From: Erythrobasidium yunnanense
Lineage: Eukaryota > Basidiomycota > Cystobasidiomycetes > Erythrobasidiales > Erythrobasidiaceae
Length of the DNA stretch: 45,710 nucleotides
Reading direction: 5' to 3'
Assembly: GCA_001600175.1 (NCBI GenBank)
Contig: BCJC01000006.1
Location: forward strand, 217,123 to 262,832
The notes under the pieces were generated by a model, which searched no databases, had not been told where the DNA came from, and was given only the letters and a program-made list of their open reading frames with translations. Every line of letters starts with the position of its first letter. Position 1 is the stretch's first letter. The translations under genes were made by a program, and so were the position numbers. Below, in pieces: positions 22,087 to 32,868 of the stretch.

Positions 22087-23181
22087 ATGCCGCTTCCTCG
22101 ATCATCGTCTCTTCCACACAATGCTCCACCAGCACAGACTTGCTTCTGTGGTCGAAGACTCGACATTCATACAGACGAATCCTCAATATACTGCAGTGCT
22201 GCCTGCGCTCGCCTCGATTCCATGTGAGCCATGCGCTTTGTTCCCTCGACCCTGCCTGACAAACCCATACCGCAGGTCCGCCCTATGCGCGCAAGAGAAC
22301 ATCGGTAGTGCAGGCAGTAATCGAGTCAAGCAAGTCTTCCGCTTCGGCATGAAGGAAGCGCTCGCGAAATCTTCGCACTACAGGCGCATTGAGCGAGAAG
22401 GCCATCGCCGCTTAGCTGGAAAGGGCATAGAAGCTGTAAGGGCGGAAAGGATCAAACAGAAAGCTGTACCTGCTCCCACAGTTCAAGCATCGGCGAAAGC
22501 TATACTCGCGCCCGCTCCAGTCACCAAGCTTCGACCACTTCTTCTTTCTCCTTCTCTACCTGCGATGGCGCTAGCTCGCGACATGGGCAAGCTAGAACTG
22601 CAACAAGGGTATATCAATCAGCAAGCGCCTACGTCCGCGGCTTTCGAGCGAGAGAAGCGGCCAGATGTCCCTCGATCAAACGCGTATCAAGGCAGATCAG
22701 CGCATACACCTCCTCTTCATTCATACTTCTCCAATTCTACGATATCTATCTCGACAATACGCTCAGAGGCTCTGTCGGAAGCCGGACTCGGCTTACGTAT
22801 CACGCCATCGAGCTCTAGTGGATCCCTCAGCTCGTCAGAATCGATGTCTTCCCTATCTTCCGGCGAGAGCATACGCTTGCGTGAGCCGACTACTGAGAAT
22901 GATGCCTTGAGCCCGAAGTTCCAGGACCTCTTTACTCCTCTCGTCCTGCAGACGCCGATGTTGTAAGTCGATTTTCCTTACCACGCAGCGCTTATGCTGA
23001 CGTTGTCGGCAGCCATTCACATCTCTTCGCTGCGCTGGATGACACCAAGTCTGGCTTTCAGGAAGAACGGGAGAAAGTTACGTTGCCTTCAAGTAAATCG
23101 CCAATGCTAGACTTTAGGCCTGAATCAGCTTGGAAGCCTAGCGAGGACAGTGCTCTAGGTGACTTCTTGTATGACTTCTGA
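22087..23181 (+). CDS. Ecl1-like zinc-binding regulatory protein
   Basis: Exons 22087-22223, 22276-22962 and 23013-23181 give 330 residues. The N-terminal segment TCFCGRRLDIHTDESSIYCS followed by AACARLDS has the C-x-C-G..SxYCSxxCxxxD pattern of the fungal Ecl1 / life-span regulatory factor family, in which the cysteines bind zinc. The rest is Ser-rich and mostly disordered (SSSSGSLSSSESMSSLSSG) with a conserved-looking tail SALGDFLYDF. Both introns (52 and 50 nt) have GTGAGC or GTAAGT donors and CTGAC-type branch sites. In S. pombe, Ecl1-type proteins extend chronological life span; a similar role here is inference. It ends 55 bp before GEM1 on the same strand. Confidence 0.65.
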
Positions 23182-23236
23182 ACAGACGAAAGATCGCATC
23201 GTTGTTATCATCTAGAGCACTCTTGCCTCCTACCTA

Positions 23237-25684
23237 ATGTCACGAGATTTCCGCATACTAGTCTTGGGCGATGCTCAAGCTGGCAAGACGAGCCTCATCA
23301 GCGCCTTCCTGAAAGAAGAACCGATAGCGAATCCTTACGACTCATCTGACAGACCATGCACGAGATTACCGGTTGTCAGTGTTCCGTCGGTGTACGGCAG
23401 CTCTCTCTACATCGTCGATGGCAGCTCCAGTCAGTTAGGAAGCTCCTTCAACACATTCTACGATGTCTGAATGTGACATTGTTGCGTAGATGACGAGAAT
23501 GAAACGCAATCGATAAAATGGCGAAAGAACCAAGTTGGCAAAGCCGATGCTATTGTGTTGGCGTATACTAGCAATGGCTTTGCACGACTAGAAGAGTACT
23601 GGCTACCGTACTTGCGGCAAGCTACACAAGAAAGCACGTTCAAGCGCAATCGCAAGCAGCATCTCCCAATTATTCTGATCGCCTGCAAACAAGACTTGCA
23701 AGACTCTGAGATCTCTCATCATGTCTCTGGTCTACGTGCTCGCTGTATGTGATTAGCTTGGATTGTCTGTACTTGCTGACGCGTGATTCTTCCTAGTTCC
23801 TGAAGTCGAAGGACATGTACAGACATCAGCTTTGACGTATTCCAATGTCCCAGAAGGTGTGTTTCAAAATCCTTGCGTCTATATTCGTGCTGACAATGTC
23901 GGGCAGTGTATGTGCCGAAATGGCTAGAATGACGGTATCTTTCCCGCTGACACACTTTATATAGGTTTTGGCAAGCTCAACAAGCTGTTCTGTATCCTTC
24001 GTATCCACTCTATGACGCTGCGGTCCAGGTGCTTTGCGAACGGACCTCGTGGCGGGACTTGCTAATTTGAGTGCTACTCCGCAGACCTTCAGACCCAATG
24101 TGCAAACTGCTTTCGAGCGCATATTCCAGATCCTCTCCCGCGGAACTGCTCAGATATGTGCTGAAGGTCTCGCAGAAGTGCAGAAGCGAGTCTTCGGGAC
24201 CTCTCTTACCATAGGAGACGTACAAGCTCTAGTTGAGCAAAGCCATGCGCCAACAGCCAGCACCTCCAAAGCCGTCGATACCCAGTCTCTGGACAGAGCG
24301 GGCTGGCTGGGTCTAATGCAGCGCTTTATGCGATGCGGTCGAGCCGAGAACATCTGGAAGACGCTCCGTTTCTACGGCTACGACGATAATGTGGAGTTGA
24401 GCGAAGCATATCTGTATCCGAAACTACCTGGTAAACAAGATGGAACGGACGTGCTCGAGTACAGCGAGGAGGGCTGGGCTTTCATCGAAGCGCTTTATGA
24501 CCGCTATGACCATAGAGATCGAGTAAGCATGGCAGGATGAGCAGTAGGATGCGCTTTACTAATTGGTGTAGGATCCGATGACTCATCAGCCCACGAACGA
24601 TGTTCTGCAAGACCTCACACCACGCTTGCCATGGGTGTTCAGTTCGCCTGATCTGGCTACGAGAGAGATGTGGTCAGCGACCTGGGCGTGCGTAATCTCT
24701 TTTGTGTCGTTCTTCGCCTCTGACCGGCATTATACAGACGGCTAGCTTTTATAGACCCCAAAATCGCCTCGAGCTATCTAGGCATTCTCGGCTTTCCGCA
24801 ATCTGGTCCCGTTTCCAACAAAGATCAGCGTCAAAAGATAGCTGTTCCGAGATCTACAGCAGTAGCTTTCAAAGCGTGCAAAGCCCGTCAGAACCGCAAG
24901 CTGACTGCGCAAAGACGGATGTTCGGCTGTCTTGTGTATGGAAGCAAACAAAGTCTGAATCGTTTTGTGGAGACGGGCGGAGAGCATGTACTGTTGGACA
25001 ATGGTCGATATGCTACGGTGAGCCATCCGTCCATGCGAAGTTGGGCGCGACATCTGATGATTTACGCAGTTCCAGCTCGTATCGGACCCTTCGCAGATCA
25101 GCTCGCGAAAGCTAGCGAGTGCCGATCTGGCGATATACGTCTACACAGATGATACAGAAGCGCAAGACAAGGTCTCTACCAGCTCGATCGACTACCTAGT
25201 CGAAGTCCGCGAGAATGCACATCCAAGGCTCGTCGAAGCACCCAGTCTAGTGCTAGGCTTCCTGCAAGACAAGAAGCAGGACGGAGAAGCTACGCAAGAA
25301 GCGAAAGCGATGCCGCTAGAATTGCAGGATTTTTGCCAGGCTAGTAATCTAGGTGCTCTCTTGATATTGGATCAAAAGGCACCGAAAGCTGCTTTGAAAG
25401 CGCATCTGGAGAAGGTGCTATTGAAAGGGTGAGCAGCTATCTCCAATGCGTTCTTCGAAGCACAGTTGACACAATGCTGTCGTGGAAGGGCACCGCAAAG
25501 CAGAGGTTCGAGCGGATCAGACACTTTCTCAAGCTGGCTCGTTTGGTCAAGTGCTCTGGCCGCTACTTGTGCGATCGGCTATATCTTGTTACAGAGGACA
25601 GGCTGGCTGTCAGTGCATTCTTCGACGTCGTATGCGCACAGCTATGTCAGACAAGGCGCGGAGAGGATCAGGCCGATCTTCTAG
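23237..25684 (+). CDS. GEM1: Mitochondrial Rho GTPase (Miro/Gem1) with a one-nucleotide exon
   Basis: Ten exons: 23237-23429, 23490-23744, 23797-23856, 23907, 23965-24028, 24085-24522, 24572-24687, 24738-25017, 25070-25428, 25489-25684; 653 residues (yeast about 662). The N-terminal GTPase has P loop GDAQAGKTSLI and ACKQDL (variant of NKxD). Then come FWQAQQAVLYPSYPLYD, EF-hand-type helices (FERIFQILSRG, GWLGLMQRFMRCG), a second GTPase fold (ADLAIYVYTDD, VLGFLQDKK) and a C-terminal anchor WSSALAATCAIGYILL in the outer membrane. Miro acts in mitochondrial shape, inheritance and ER contacts. The second GTPase lacks a normal P loop (VYGSKQSLNR). Exon 4 is the single base T: only with it does VPE-V-FWQAQQ stay in frame. 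Confidence 0.92.
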
Positions 25685-26007
25685 ACGGTCTGAAGGCGTA
25701 CTTCTACTGCTGGACCAGTATCAAGACGCCTCATCTGTAAGCACACCTGGCGAACTCGTAGATGTAGCATAATCGCAAGGCAGGGAAAGAGGCTGAAAAC
25801 GATCATGGAGACGGCGATTCGCTACAATCTCAATAGAAGATGTGCGTAAAGAGTAGAACTATCACAACAACAGCCAGAACACTTCGAGCACATGAGCAGA
25901 TAGGTGAAGGGAGGAGGAGGAGGAGGGACCATGGGAGAAGCACGCAGTAAGGCCAGCTTGATGTAACCGTATCCGGTGCAGGCCAGGAGGAAGGTGGCCT
26001 AGTGCGA
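25685..26007. other. Convergent 3' flanks of GEM1 and CRIPT
   Basis: Between two stop codons that face each other. Contains a short GGA-repeat run (about 25911-25927) and no convincing frame. It is expected to hold the polyadenylation regions of both genes. Confidence 0.5.
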
Positions 26008-26474
26008 CTACTTGGCGCTCATCTTGTATTGCGTAGTGTCCAGGATCTTGGACTCGCACATAACGCATTTGCCTGCGATAAAAGATAAATCAGCATGGTA
26101 CTCGTCATGATAGTGATAGACATGCGCAACCCACCCTCCTTGAATGCGCACTTCTGGCAATACTTTGCACCCTCCTTGGCCACAGTAACCTTGCAGACCT
26201 TGCATTTCCCAAAAGGTGATTCCTTAGCAGCTGATGCACTCCCTGCTCCTCTCCTCGTACTTCCTACACTGGTACTGCCGCTCTCCCCTAGATTGCCCAC
26301 AGCAGCTGGCGTCGGTGCGGCATAGCGTTTCTTTGCTTCGAGCAGCTTGTTGCCTCCAATCTTGCGCTCGTTGCGCTGATCTGACCCTGATCCTGCCTTC
26401 TTCCATACGTCGGTCACTGCCAGTCCCGTCGTCTTTTTGGATCGTTCGGCGGCTTCGCACTTTGCGCAGACCAT
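26008..26474 (-). CDS. CRIPT: CRIPT-family cysteine-rich protein
   Basis: Exons 26474-26135 and 26072-26008 (62-nt intron) give 134 residues against about 100 for animal CRIPT. Paired cysteines are visible in order: MVCAKCE, CKVCK, YCQKC and CVMCE, followed by the typical tail KILDTTQYKMSAK. An Ala/Gly/Ser-rich stretch in the middle makes up the extra length. In animals CRIPT was described as binding the PDZ protein PSD-95; fungi lack that partner, and recent work links the family to the minor spliceosome and RNA processing, so the older name should not be read literally. It shares a 461-bp divergent region with ARP2. Confidence 0.92.
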
Positions 26475-26935
26475 CGTAACTAGACTGGCTAGACTGTTCC
26501 TGATGTATGTTCTGATTGTATATTCTGTATTTCCTCGCTGTTTTAAGATGCTGCTTGGAGTGAAGGAGACCGGCGAACCTCGCAGCTTGCGCTTGTGACG
26601 AGTGGTCGACCGAAACAAGGCAAAGGTAGGTTGACGAGACAAGATCCACAACATCATATACTATAATCTCATCTCAGACGTATTCGCTCCAGCTCAAACG
26701 ACCTCAAAGCGAGCCATTCAAGCCAGGCCGGAGCGTCACCTCGAAACCAGCGAGATCCGGGCTACTTCTGGACATACAGCAAGCCCGTCAGCATATACTG
26801 ACATTACAGCTACATCTTGATATTCTGGACTGACTCCCTGCCGTGCTTTGCGAACCAAGGCTGTACAGCTACTTCTAGCCGATCAGGACTCTCCCCCGTC
26901 ACCTCGCTTGAAAGCGTAGCAAGACAGTCGCAGCT
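26475..26935. promoter_or_regulatory. Divergent promoter region CRIPT / ARP2
   Basis: 461 bp between two outward-facing start codons. No gene-like frame, TATA box or repeated motif that I can support. Confidence 0.35.
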
Positions 26936-28401
26936 ATGGCGGACCAACCACCTATCGTGCTAGATGGAGGTACCGGTAATGTCAAGTGTGGATACGCCGG
27001 CCAGAGTAAGCACTCCTATGCTCGCATAGTAGGTACCGCCAACTGACTGACTCGACTGCAGATTTCCCGGCATTCACGTTCCCTTCTATCGTTGGACGAC
27101 CTATTCTTCGAGCAGAGGAGCGCGGCGCAGCTGGACTAGGGCTTCCAGAGGGATTAGGCGACATCATCTGCGGAGACGAAGCAAGCAAGTATAGAAGTTT
27201 CCTGCAGGTCTCACAGCCCATGGAACACGGTATCGTCAAGAACTGGGAAGACATGATGGAGATCTGGAACTATACCTTCTTCGACAAGCTCAAGACCGAT
27301 ACGAGAGGCCGAAAAATATTGCTCACGGAACCTCCTATGAACCCGCTCAAGAACAGAGAGAGAATGGTCCAGATCATGATTGAAAGCTATGGCTTTCAAG
27401 GTGTATTTGTCGCCATTCAGGCGGTACTCACGCTCTACGCGCAAGGTTTGCAGACTGGAGTGGTGGTAGACTCCGGAGACGGTGTTACCCACATAGTACC
27501 CGTATACGATGGGTTCGCACTGCCTCACACCACAAAGCGTCTGGACGTAGCTGGTCGAGACGTAACTCGATACCTCATCAAGCTTCTACTGCTGCGCGGA
27601 TATGCATTCAACAGAACAGCAGACTTTGAGACAGTCAGACAGATAAAGGAGAAGCTGTGTTACGTTTCGTAGGTCTCTTCTCACATTTTGCCATCGCCGC
27701 CTGTCTAAAAGCGACTCGCTAGATACGATCTTGAGCTTGACAAGAAGCTGGCTGAAGAGACGACAACACTGGTGGAGGAATACGATGTGCGTCTAGACCC
27801 TCAATGTCATGATATTCGAGCTCATTTCCTGCCGCAGCTCCCTGACGGCCGAAGGATCAAAGTCGGTTCCGAGCGCTACGAGGCGCCCGAGTGCATGTTC
27901 CAACCACATCTCGTTGATGTCGAGCAACCAGGAATGGCGGAGATGCTCTTCAACACGATCCAGTCTGCTGCTGTAGACGTAAGAGCTGATCTATACTCGC
28001 ACATCGTACTATCCGGAGGAAGTAGTATGTACCCTGGTCTGCCGTCGAGGTTGGAGAAGGAGATGAAGCAGCTCTACTTGACGAGAGTCCTTGGCGGTGA
28101 TGCTAGCAGGCTTAAGGTGCGTCGACTCTTGTTAAGCTCACAATTATGGGCTGAAGCTTTGCCTTTTCACAATAGAAATTCAAGGTCGGCATCGACTCGC
28201 ACCCTACCAGAGTACGCTTTTCTCACTCTGAAAGCTATCTGACGCGACTGATGGTGGATTTATCAGAAAAACATGGTCTTCATCGGAGGTGCCGTCCTGG
28301 CAGATGTCATGGCGTCCAACGACTCTTACTGGATTACAAAAGCAGAGTGGGATGAGCAGGGCGTTAGAGCATTGGATAAGCTTGCTCCTAGAACAGGTTA
28401 G
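26936..28401 (+). CDS. ARP2: Actin-related protein 2 (Arp2/3 complex)
   Basis: Core subunit of the Arp2/3 complex, which nucleates branched actin filaments at endocytic patches. Exons 26936-27005, 27062-27668, 27723-28116, 28176-28211 and 28267-28401 give 413 residues. The actin-fold nucleotide motifs are in place: [15 protein letters not shown] (phosphate 1), [11 protein letters not shown] (phosphate 2) and [13 protein letters not shown] (adenosine). Arp2-specific segments include [16 protein letters not shown] and [15 protein letters not shown]. The C terminus [11 protein letters not shown] is typical. The fourth exon is only 36 nt ([12 protein letters not shown]). Length and sequence look complete. 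Confidence 0.97.
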
Positions 28402-28764
28402 AAACGATATGACTATAAGCTTTTTTTTGTGCGCGTACATCTTTTCAAACGCGAAATGTACCAAAGACGATGCAGTAGTGGTCCCTTGAACGATATCCAA
28501 TAAGTATTTGGACATTTCTTCCTTGACTGGCTGGACAGGCACAACTTAGCGTCATAGCCTCTCGAAAGTGCCCGCTCCGCGCACTTGAGGCAACAAATGG
28601 CTTTCGAATCTTTCTGCTCTTTTCTCCCTTCTATTACAGACATATACGAAGACTTTCATCTTCATCTTCAAAAGCATCAACAAAGTCAGCATACAACGAC
28701 TCTGGCTTACCCCCTATCAATCACCAAACGGCTGACGGCGACTTCTCTGACAGCACCTGTCATT
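28402..28764. other. Intergenic region ARP2 - alcohol dehydrogenase
   Basis: 3' flank of ARP2 and leader of the dehydrogenase, both plus strand. The stretch 28650-28764 is CT/CA-rich, as in many fungal promoters and 5' leaders. Nothing else seen. Confidence 0.4.
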
Positions 28765-30417
28765 ATGTCTTACCCTGAGCAATTCGAAGGATGGATGGCA
28801 CATGGACCTGACAGTACTAAGGGAAACTTCAAGAAGACCAAGTTCACCCCCAAAGTTGGCGTCTTTTCGATCAAATAGATGCATTGACATGAAAGACTGA
28901 CTCTTATTTCTACAGACCTGGGAGGAGACAGATGTAGACATCAAAATTCAGTATTGCGGTAAGTGTCGCTTGTTCCGACAACGCAAGGAGTTTCTGCTGA
29001 CTTGTGCCTGATCTCGATTCTCTGTCTGGCTTTGTCTTCTAGGTATTTGCGCATCTGATTTGTAAGCTACATGTCTATGAACGCACAGGCTTTCCTTGAC
29101 TGACAAGCCGGTTCCTTGCTAGGCATATGGTGAGCCAGATCTGGGATCTTCAGATATCCATAGTGCTTTGCTGAATCTCCTTGTTATTTTTTATGGGCGA
29201 GCAACGGTTGGGGTGTAGCAGAGTATCCTATCTGCGTTGGCCACGAAAGTGAGTGACTTCTTCATGGCGAAAATGGGAAGAAAAGCTAAGGGTGTCCCCG
29301 TCCATTCACTTCTTTCCACCTGCCCTTCCAACGCTTCTACTCATCTTCTACTCTCTCATTACTCTCTCATATTGCTTCTCTTGCCGCTCTCAGTCGTTGG
29401 CGAGGCTGTCAAGGTCGGAAAAGAAGTCAAGCATGTCAAAGTCGGCGATATCGTCGGCGTCGGTGCACAGTGTGGAAGTTGCTTGTCTTGCGAGTACTGC
29501 AAGAAGGGTGAGGGCCAGTATTGCGATGCCGGGTATGTCTGCTGTCCCGAAAACCCGGTGAATTTCCCTGCTGAGCCACTGTATTCGTTCACAGACAAGT
29601 CGGAACTTATGCTGGTATGTATTACTACTACTCGCTATCCTCCTCACTATTAACAAGGCTTCCGTTCTTCCCAGGTCGCTTCAAGCAAGGTCCAGCGAAG
29701 GGGGACAGATCTCAGGGAGGATACGCAGACTACAATCGAAGCCCTGCAGCCTACGTTGTGAAGATCCCCGACGGTCTGGATCCAGCTGTGGCCGCTCCAA
29801 TGCTTTGCGGAGGTGTTACCGTCTACTCTCCGCTTAAGAGATACGGAGCAGGCACCACTGCCAAGAAGGTCGGTGTTGTAGGACTTGGTGGTCTCGGACA
29901 TTTCGCCGTCCTCTTCGCGAACCATATGGGAGCCGAAGTCACAGTCATCAGCCACAGTCATAGCAAAGAAGAAGACGCAAAGAAGATGGGCGCAACCAAT
30001 TTCATTGCTACACACGGCGATGGCGATGTCTTCAAGAAGAATGCTCGTTCTCTTGACCTTATTATATCTACTACCAATGACAGCAACATGCCAATTATGG
30101 ACTACGTCAGTCTCCTGCGCCCACACGGTATCCTTTGTATGGTCGGCGCTCCGGAGAAGCCTCTACCACCCCTTACCGTCTTCCCACTTCTTATGGGTAA
30201 TATCATGATCGGTGGATCAGCTATTGGATCGCCGGAGGAGATTGCCGAAATGCTGGAACTTGCAAAGAAGGAGGAGATCCATGGTTGGGTCAAAAAGTGG
30301 GATATGGAGGAGGTTAACACTGCCGTCCCTGACATGGAGGCTGGAAAGGCCAGATACAGATACGTTCTGGTAAACCAGAAGAACGGTGGAAAGCTACAGG
30401 ACGGTAGCAAGCTCTGA
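28765..30417 (+). CDS. Zinc-dependent alcohol dehydrogenase, NADP(H)/cinnamyl type (ADH6-like)
   Basis: Reduces medium-chain or aromatic aldehydes in the cytosol. Exons 28765-28854, 28916-28958, 29043-29061, one starting at 29123, 29202-29248, 29394-29532, 29595-29614 and 29675-30417; about 370 residues. Motifs in order: catalytic zinc CGICASDLH and VGHE, structural zinc CGSCLSCEYCKKGEGQYC, QVGTYAGRF, catalytic PMLCGGVTV, and nucleotide-binding VGVVGLGGLGHF. SHSHSKEED at the second strand fits NADP rather than NAD. The exon at 29123 cannot be joined to 29202 in frame with GT..AG ends: the canonical donor at 29130 gives a frameshift, while the length of homologous proteins predicts HMVSNGWG across this junction. 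Confidence 0.9.
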
Positions 30418-30489
30418 TCCGGCTACATTGTACACTCCCCCTTGCCTAACACAACTATCAGGACAATTGATCAAATTAGACTGGATATA

Positions 30490-31480
30490 TTATCGGCCTG
30501 CTATCCACTGCAATAAGTCGTCACCCCACACGTCCTCTTTCCCACCGAGCCCAAAACCTAAGAAAGGACTTATATGATTGTGCCCTTTGATATACAGCTC
30601 GTCCGGCTTCTTTAGGCCGTTTTGGGTAAAGAGCTCCATGAATTCGCGGTTCTATAGCCCGGTTCGGTCAGCGAAACAGATGCTAACGACCGCGCAGATA
30701 CTTACGGGCGAAAGAATCTCATTATCTGGGTCCCTTTCTGCCACGATAACCAATGTTTCGGTAGTATCCCGACTCTTCTGTCGCAATGCATAAGGGCATC
30801 GTCCTTCATGATCTCCTCTAAAGTAGCCATCGAGAGTTTCCTTCCTAGATGCATCGGAATTCATGAAATGCATGGGCACCTGTGCCAAAATGGCCGCTCG
30901 TACATTGACGCGTGGAGTATTATTAGGCCGCTCATCAGACCAGAGATACGTTGTGATATGCACTCCGCTGTATACGGCTTAGCATAAGGTCGCGAGGCGA
31001 ATGATTGCAGGAAGCTCACCCAGCGGAGTTTCCGATCAAAAATATGCGTTCTGTATCTACCTCCTTCAAATTTTCAACTATCCATTGTAGCGTAAGTCCG
31101 ACATCTTCTCCTCCACTAGGGAAGACCGCATCATGTTGTCCATAGAGTCTGTAATCCGGCAAGACCGCAACGTAGCCACGTTCGCTGAAGTATTTGCCAA
31201 CGTTTGCGTATATCACGCCCTCTGCTGGACCTCCCATACGTTTATCTCCTCTGACGAGACCACCACCATAGACAAAGACAATGCAGGGAAGCTTGGAAGA
31301 CTGGGGATGCGGAGGGAGGTAGACATCCAGCTTTTGTCGTTCATGAGGACCATAGGAATGCTCAGAAGGTGGTCTTGCGAGAATAGAATCCTTGCGCGCG
31401 CGTTGTAATGGTATGTACGCTTTGAAGGTAGGCTGCGCGATCTCTCCAATGTTGGTTCCCAGCTTTGCGATCTCGTTCAT
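30490..31480 (-). CDS. Alpha/beta hydrolase, HSL-type esterase
   Basis: Exons 31480-31020, 30967-30706 and 30651-30490 (introns 52 and 54 nt) give 294 residues. The oxyanion-hole motif is YGGGLVRGDK, where Tyr replaces the first His of the usual HGGG. The nucleophile elbow GNSAGG spans the first intron. A likely catalytic Asp is in VIVAERDPDNEI, and a His in KGHNHISPF near the end. The family includes kynurenine formamidases and carboxylesterases; the substrate is unknown. It is transcribed away from a quercetinase-like cupin across 196 bp, so the two may be co-regulated. Its 3' end lies 72 bp from the dehydrogenase stop. Confidence 0.88.
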
Positions 31481-31545
31481 TGTTGGCAACAGGCAGAGGA
31501 TAAGTCAAAGGTGAAAGGAGAGATCCTGCATGTTGTTGCTTCCCC

Positions 31546-31552
31546 TATAAAA
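31546..31552 (+). promoter_or_regulatory. TATA-like element in the divergent esterase/cupin promoter
   Basis: TATAAAA lies about 125 bp upstream of the cupin ATG, inside the 196-bp region (31481-31676) that serves both genes. In orientation it would serve the cupin. Assignment rests on position and sequence only. Confidence 0.35.
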
Positions 31553-31676
31553 TGTTTCGGAAAACGACACTCCACCCTCCTCCGCAATTATAGCCGGAGT
31601 TTACGTCCGACTTCGAGGATGTACGCTTCTCTAGAGCTTTCTTTCCTTAACACAATACACAAACCAGAAGATCATC

Positions 31677-32866
31677 ATGGATGCAGTCAGAAAAGCCGTC
31701 CGCCAGGATATGTATATACTTGAAGTCGACGATGGAGAAACATGGACTATTCCTGGCACGAATTCGTCAATCCGTAGGCGAGCGAGACGCCACTACCAGA
31801 TCAATCACTGAGACTTTCGTCGACAGGCTTCGTAGCAGATGAGAAGACTGCGCCGTTCGCCGTTCTGCATAGTCGCGGCATGGTGGGTCGAAAGCCGAAA
31901 GAAAGACCAAGAAGATTGCTAACCAGCGAAACAGCCGGACGAGCCTGTTCCCCCACATCTACACAAATTTGCCATTGACACTTGGCTAGTCCTGGAAGGC
32001 AAGCTGAATGTTTGGGCCGGAAACGAAGGACGCGTGCTCTGCGGAGGCGACTTCGCATTCGTGCCGCCTGGCATCACGCATTCCTATCAAGTTGTCGAGC
32101 CTCATACCGAATTTCTGGGCGTGATTCACCCTAGCCAGTGGATCGAGTTCTTCAAAGCCATCGGCGAGCTGTACAAGGATGCAGGACCGCTGCCCTCCAA
32201 CGACCAGCGGCCTTTCCCCAAAGACAAGTTTATCCAAGCCATTAGAGATGGTCACGATGTAGTTCCTCAATTCCAACACCGCTTCCCAGAGCCGCAGCAT
32301 GACTGGAAAGATAGTGAAGTACCTTCCACACCGCAGGCCTATTTCCTCAAGGCGCATCGAGGACCACGGTACGCTCTAGGCGGGCAGACATGTGCACCGT
32401 TGTGCTTGAGCGGAGCTACAGAGGGGAAATTCAGCATCAGCTACTTGGAGGCCCACAAATCGCTTGAACACCCTACCGGCCTTTCCACGATCAAACTGGG
32501 AGATGGCTGCCTAGTAGTATTCGCTCAGACAGGAGCCTGGACTCTCTCCGTCAACGGAAGCGAGTCTACGCTACAGACCGGTGATAGCGCATACATCCCT
32601 CCCAGCGCTACATACAGCCTTCTGCCGAGGTCGAGATTTGCAAGGTAGGCCTACTTCATATTCTTGACTGCCTGAGTGGCAGCTGACTCGAAACCCGCAG
32701 AGCCATCCTTCTGGCAGACGGTGCGAGCGTGGAGGAAATCTTCGCCAAAGCAGGCAAGAAGATTAATGGTGTCATTGGAAGTGATGAAGTTGCTGCTTCT
32801 GACTTCGACAAAGCAACGGTGCTGAGTGCTGCGAAGGAGATCGGCTACTCGCTCCCGAACCTGTAG
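31677..32866 (+). CDS. Bicupin dioxygenase, quercetinase-like
   Basis: About 351 residues in four exons: 31677-31773, 31800-31882, 31935-32644, 32701-32866. It resembles fungal quercetin 2,3-dioxygenases, which open the flavonol ring with copper or iron. N-terminal cupin metal ligands are visible in PPHLHKFAIDTWLVLEGKL and PPGITHSYQV: the two His of H-x-H and a later His are present, but Asp stands where the family usually has Glu. The second cupin half has VFAQTGAWTLSVNGSE and IPPSATYSL without an evident metal site. The first intron is odd: either 26 nt with GT..AG (31774-31799) or 35 nt with GC..AG (31778-31812). The stop is 3 bases from the neighbour's stop. Confidence 0.83.
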
Positions 32867-32868
32867 AC

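Noticed and set aside
21935-22966. 343-codon plus-strand frame as the complete gene
   Set aside because: It reads through a perfect 52-nt intron and puts the cysteine motif out of phase; replaced by the three-exon Ecl1-like model starting at 22087.
25907-25930. GGA-rich run as a microsatellite or regulatory element
   Set aside because: Too short and imperfect, in a 3' flank; ordinary sequence variation.
29249-29393. Hidden microexon in the 145-nt dehydrogenase intron
   Set aside because: GHE-IVGEAVKVG joins as in homologues; no residue is missing.
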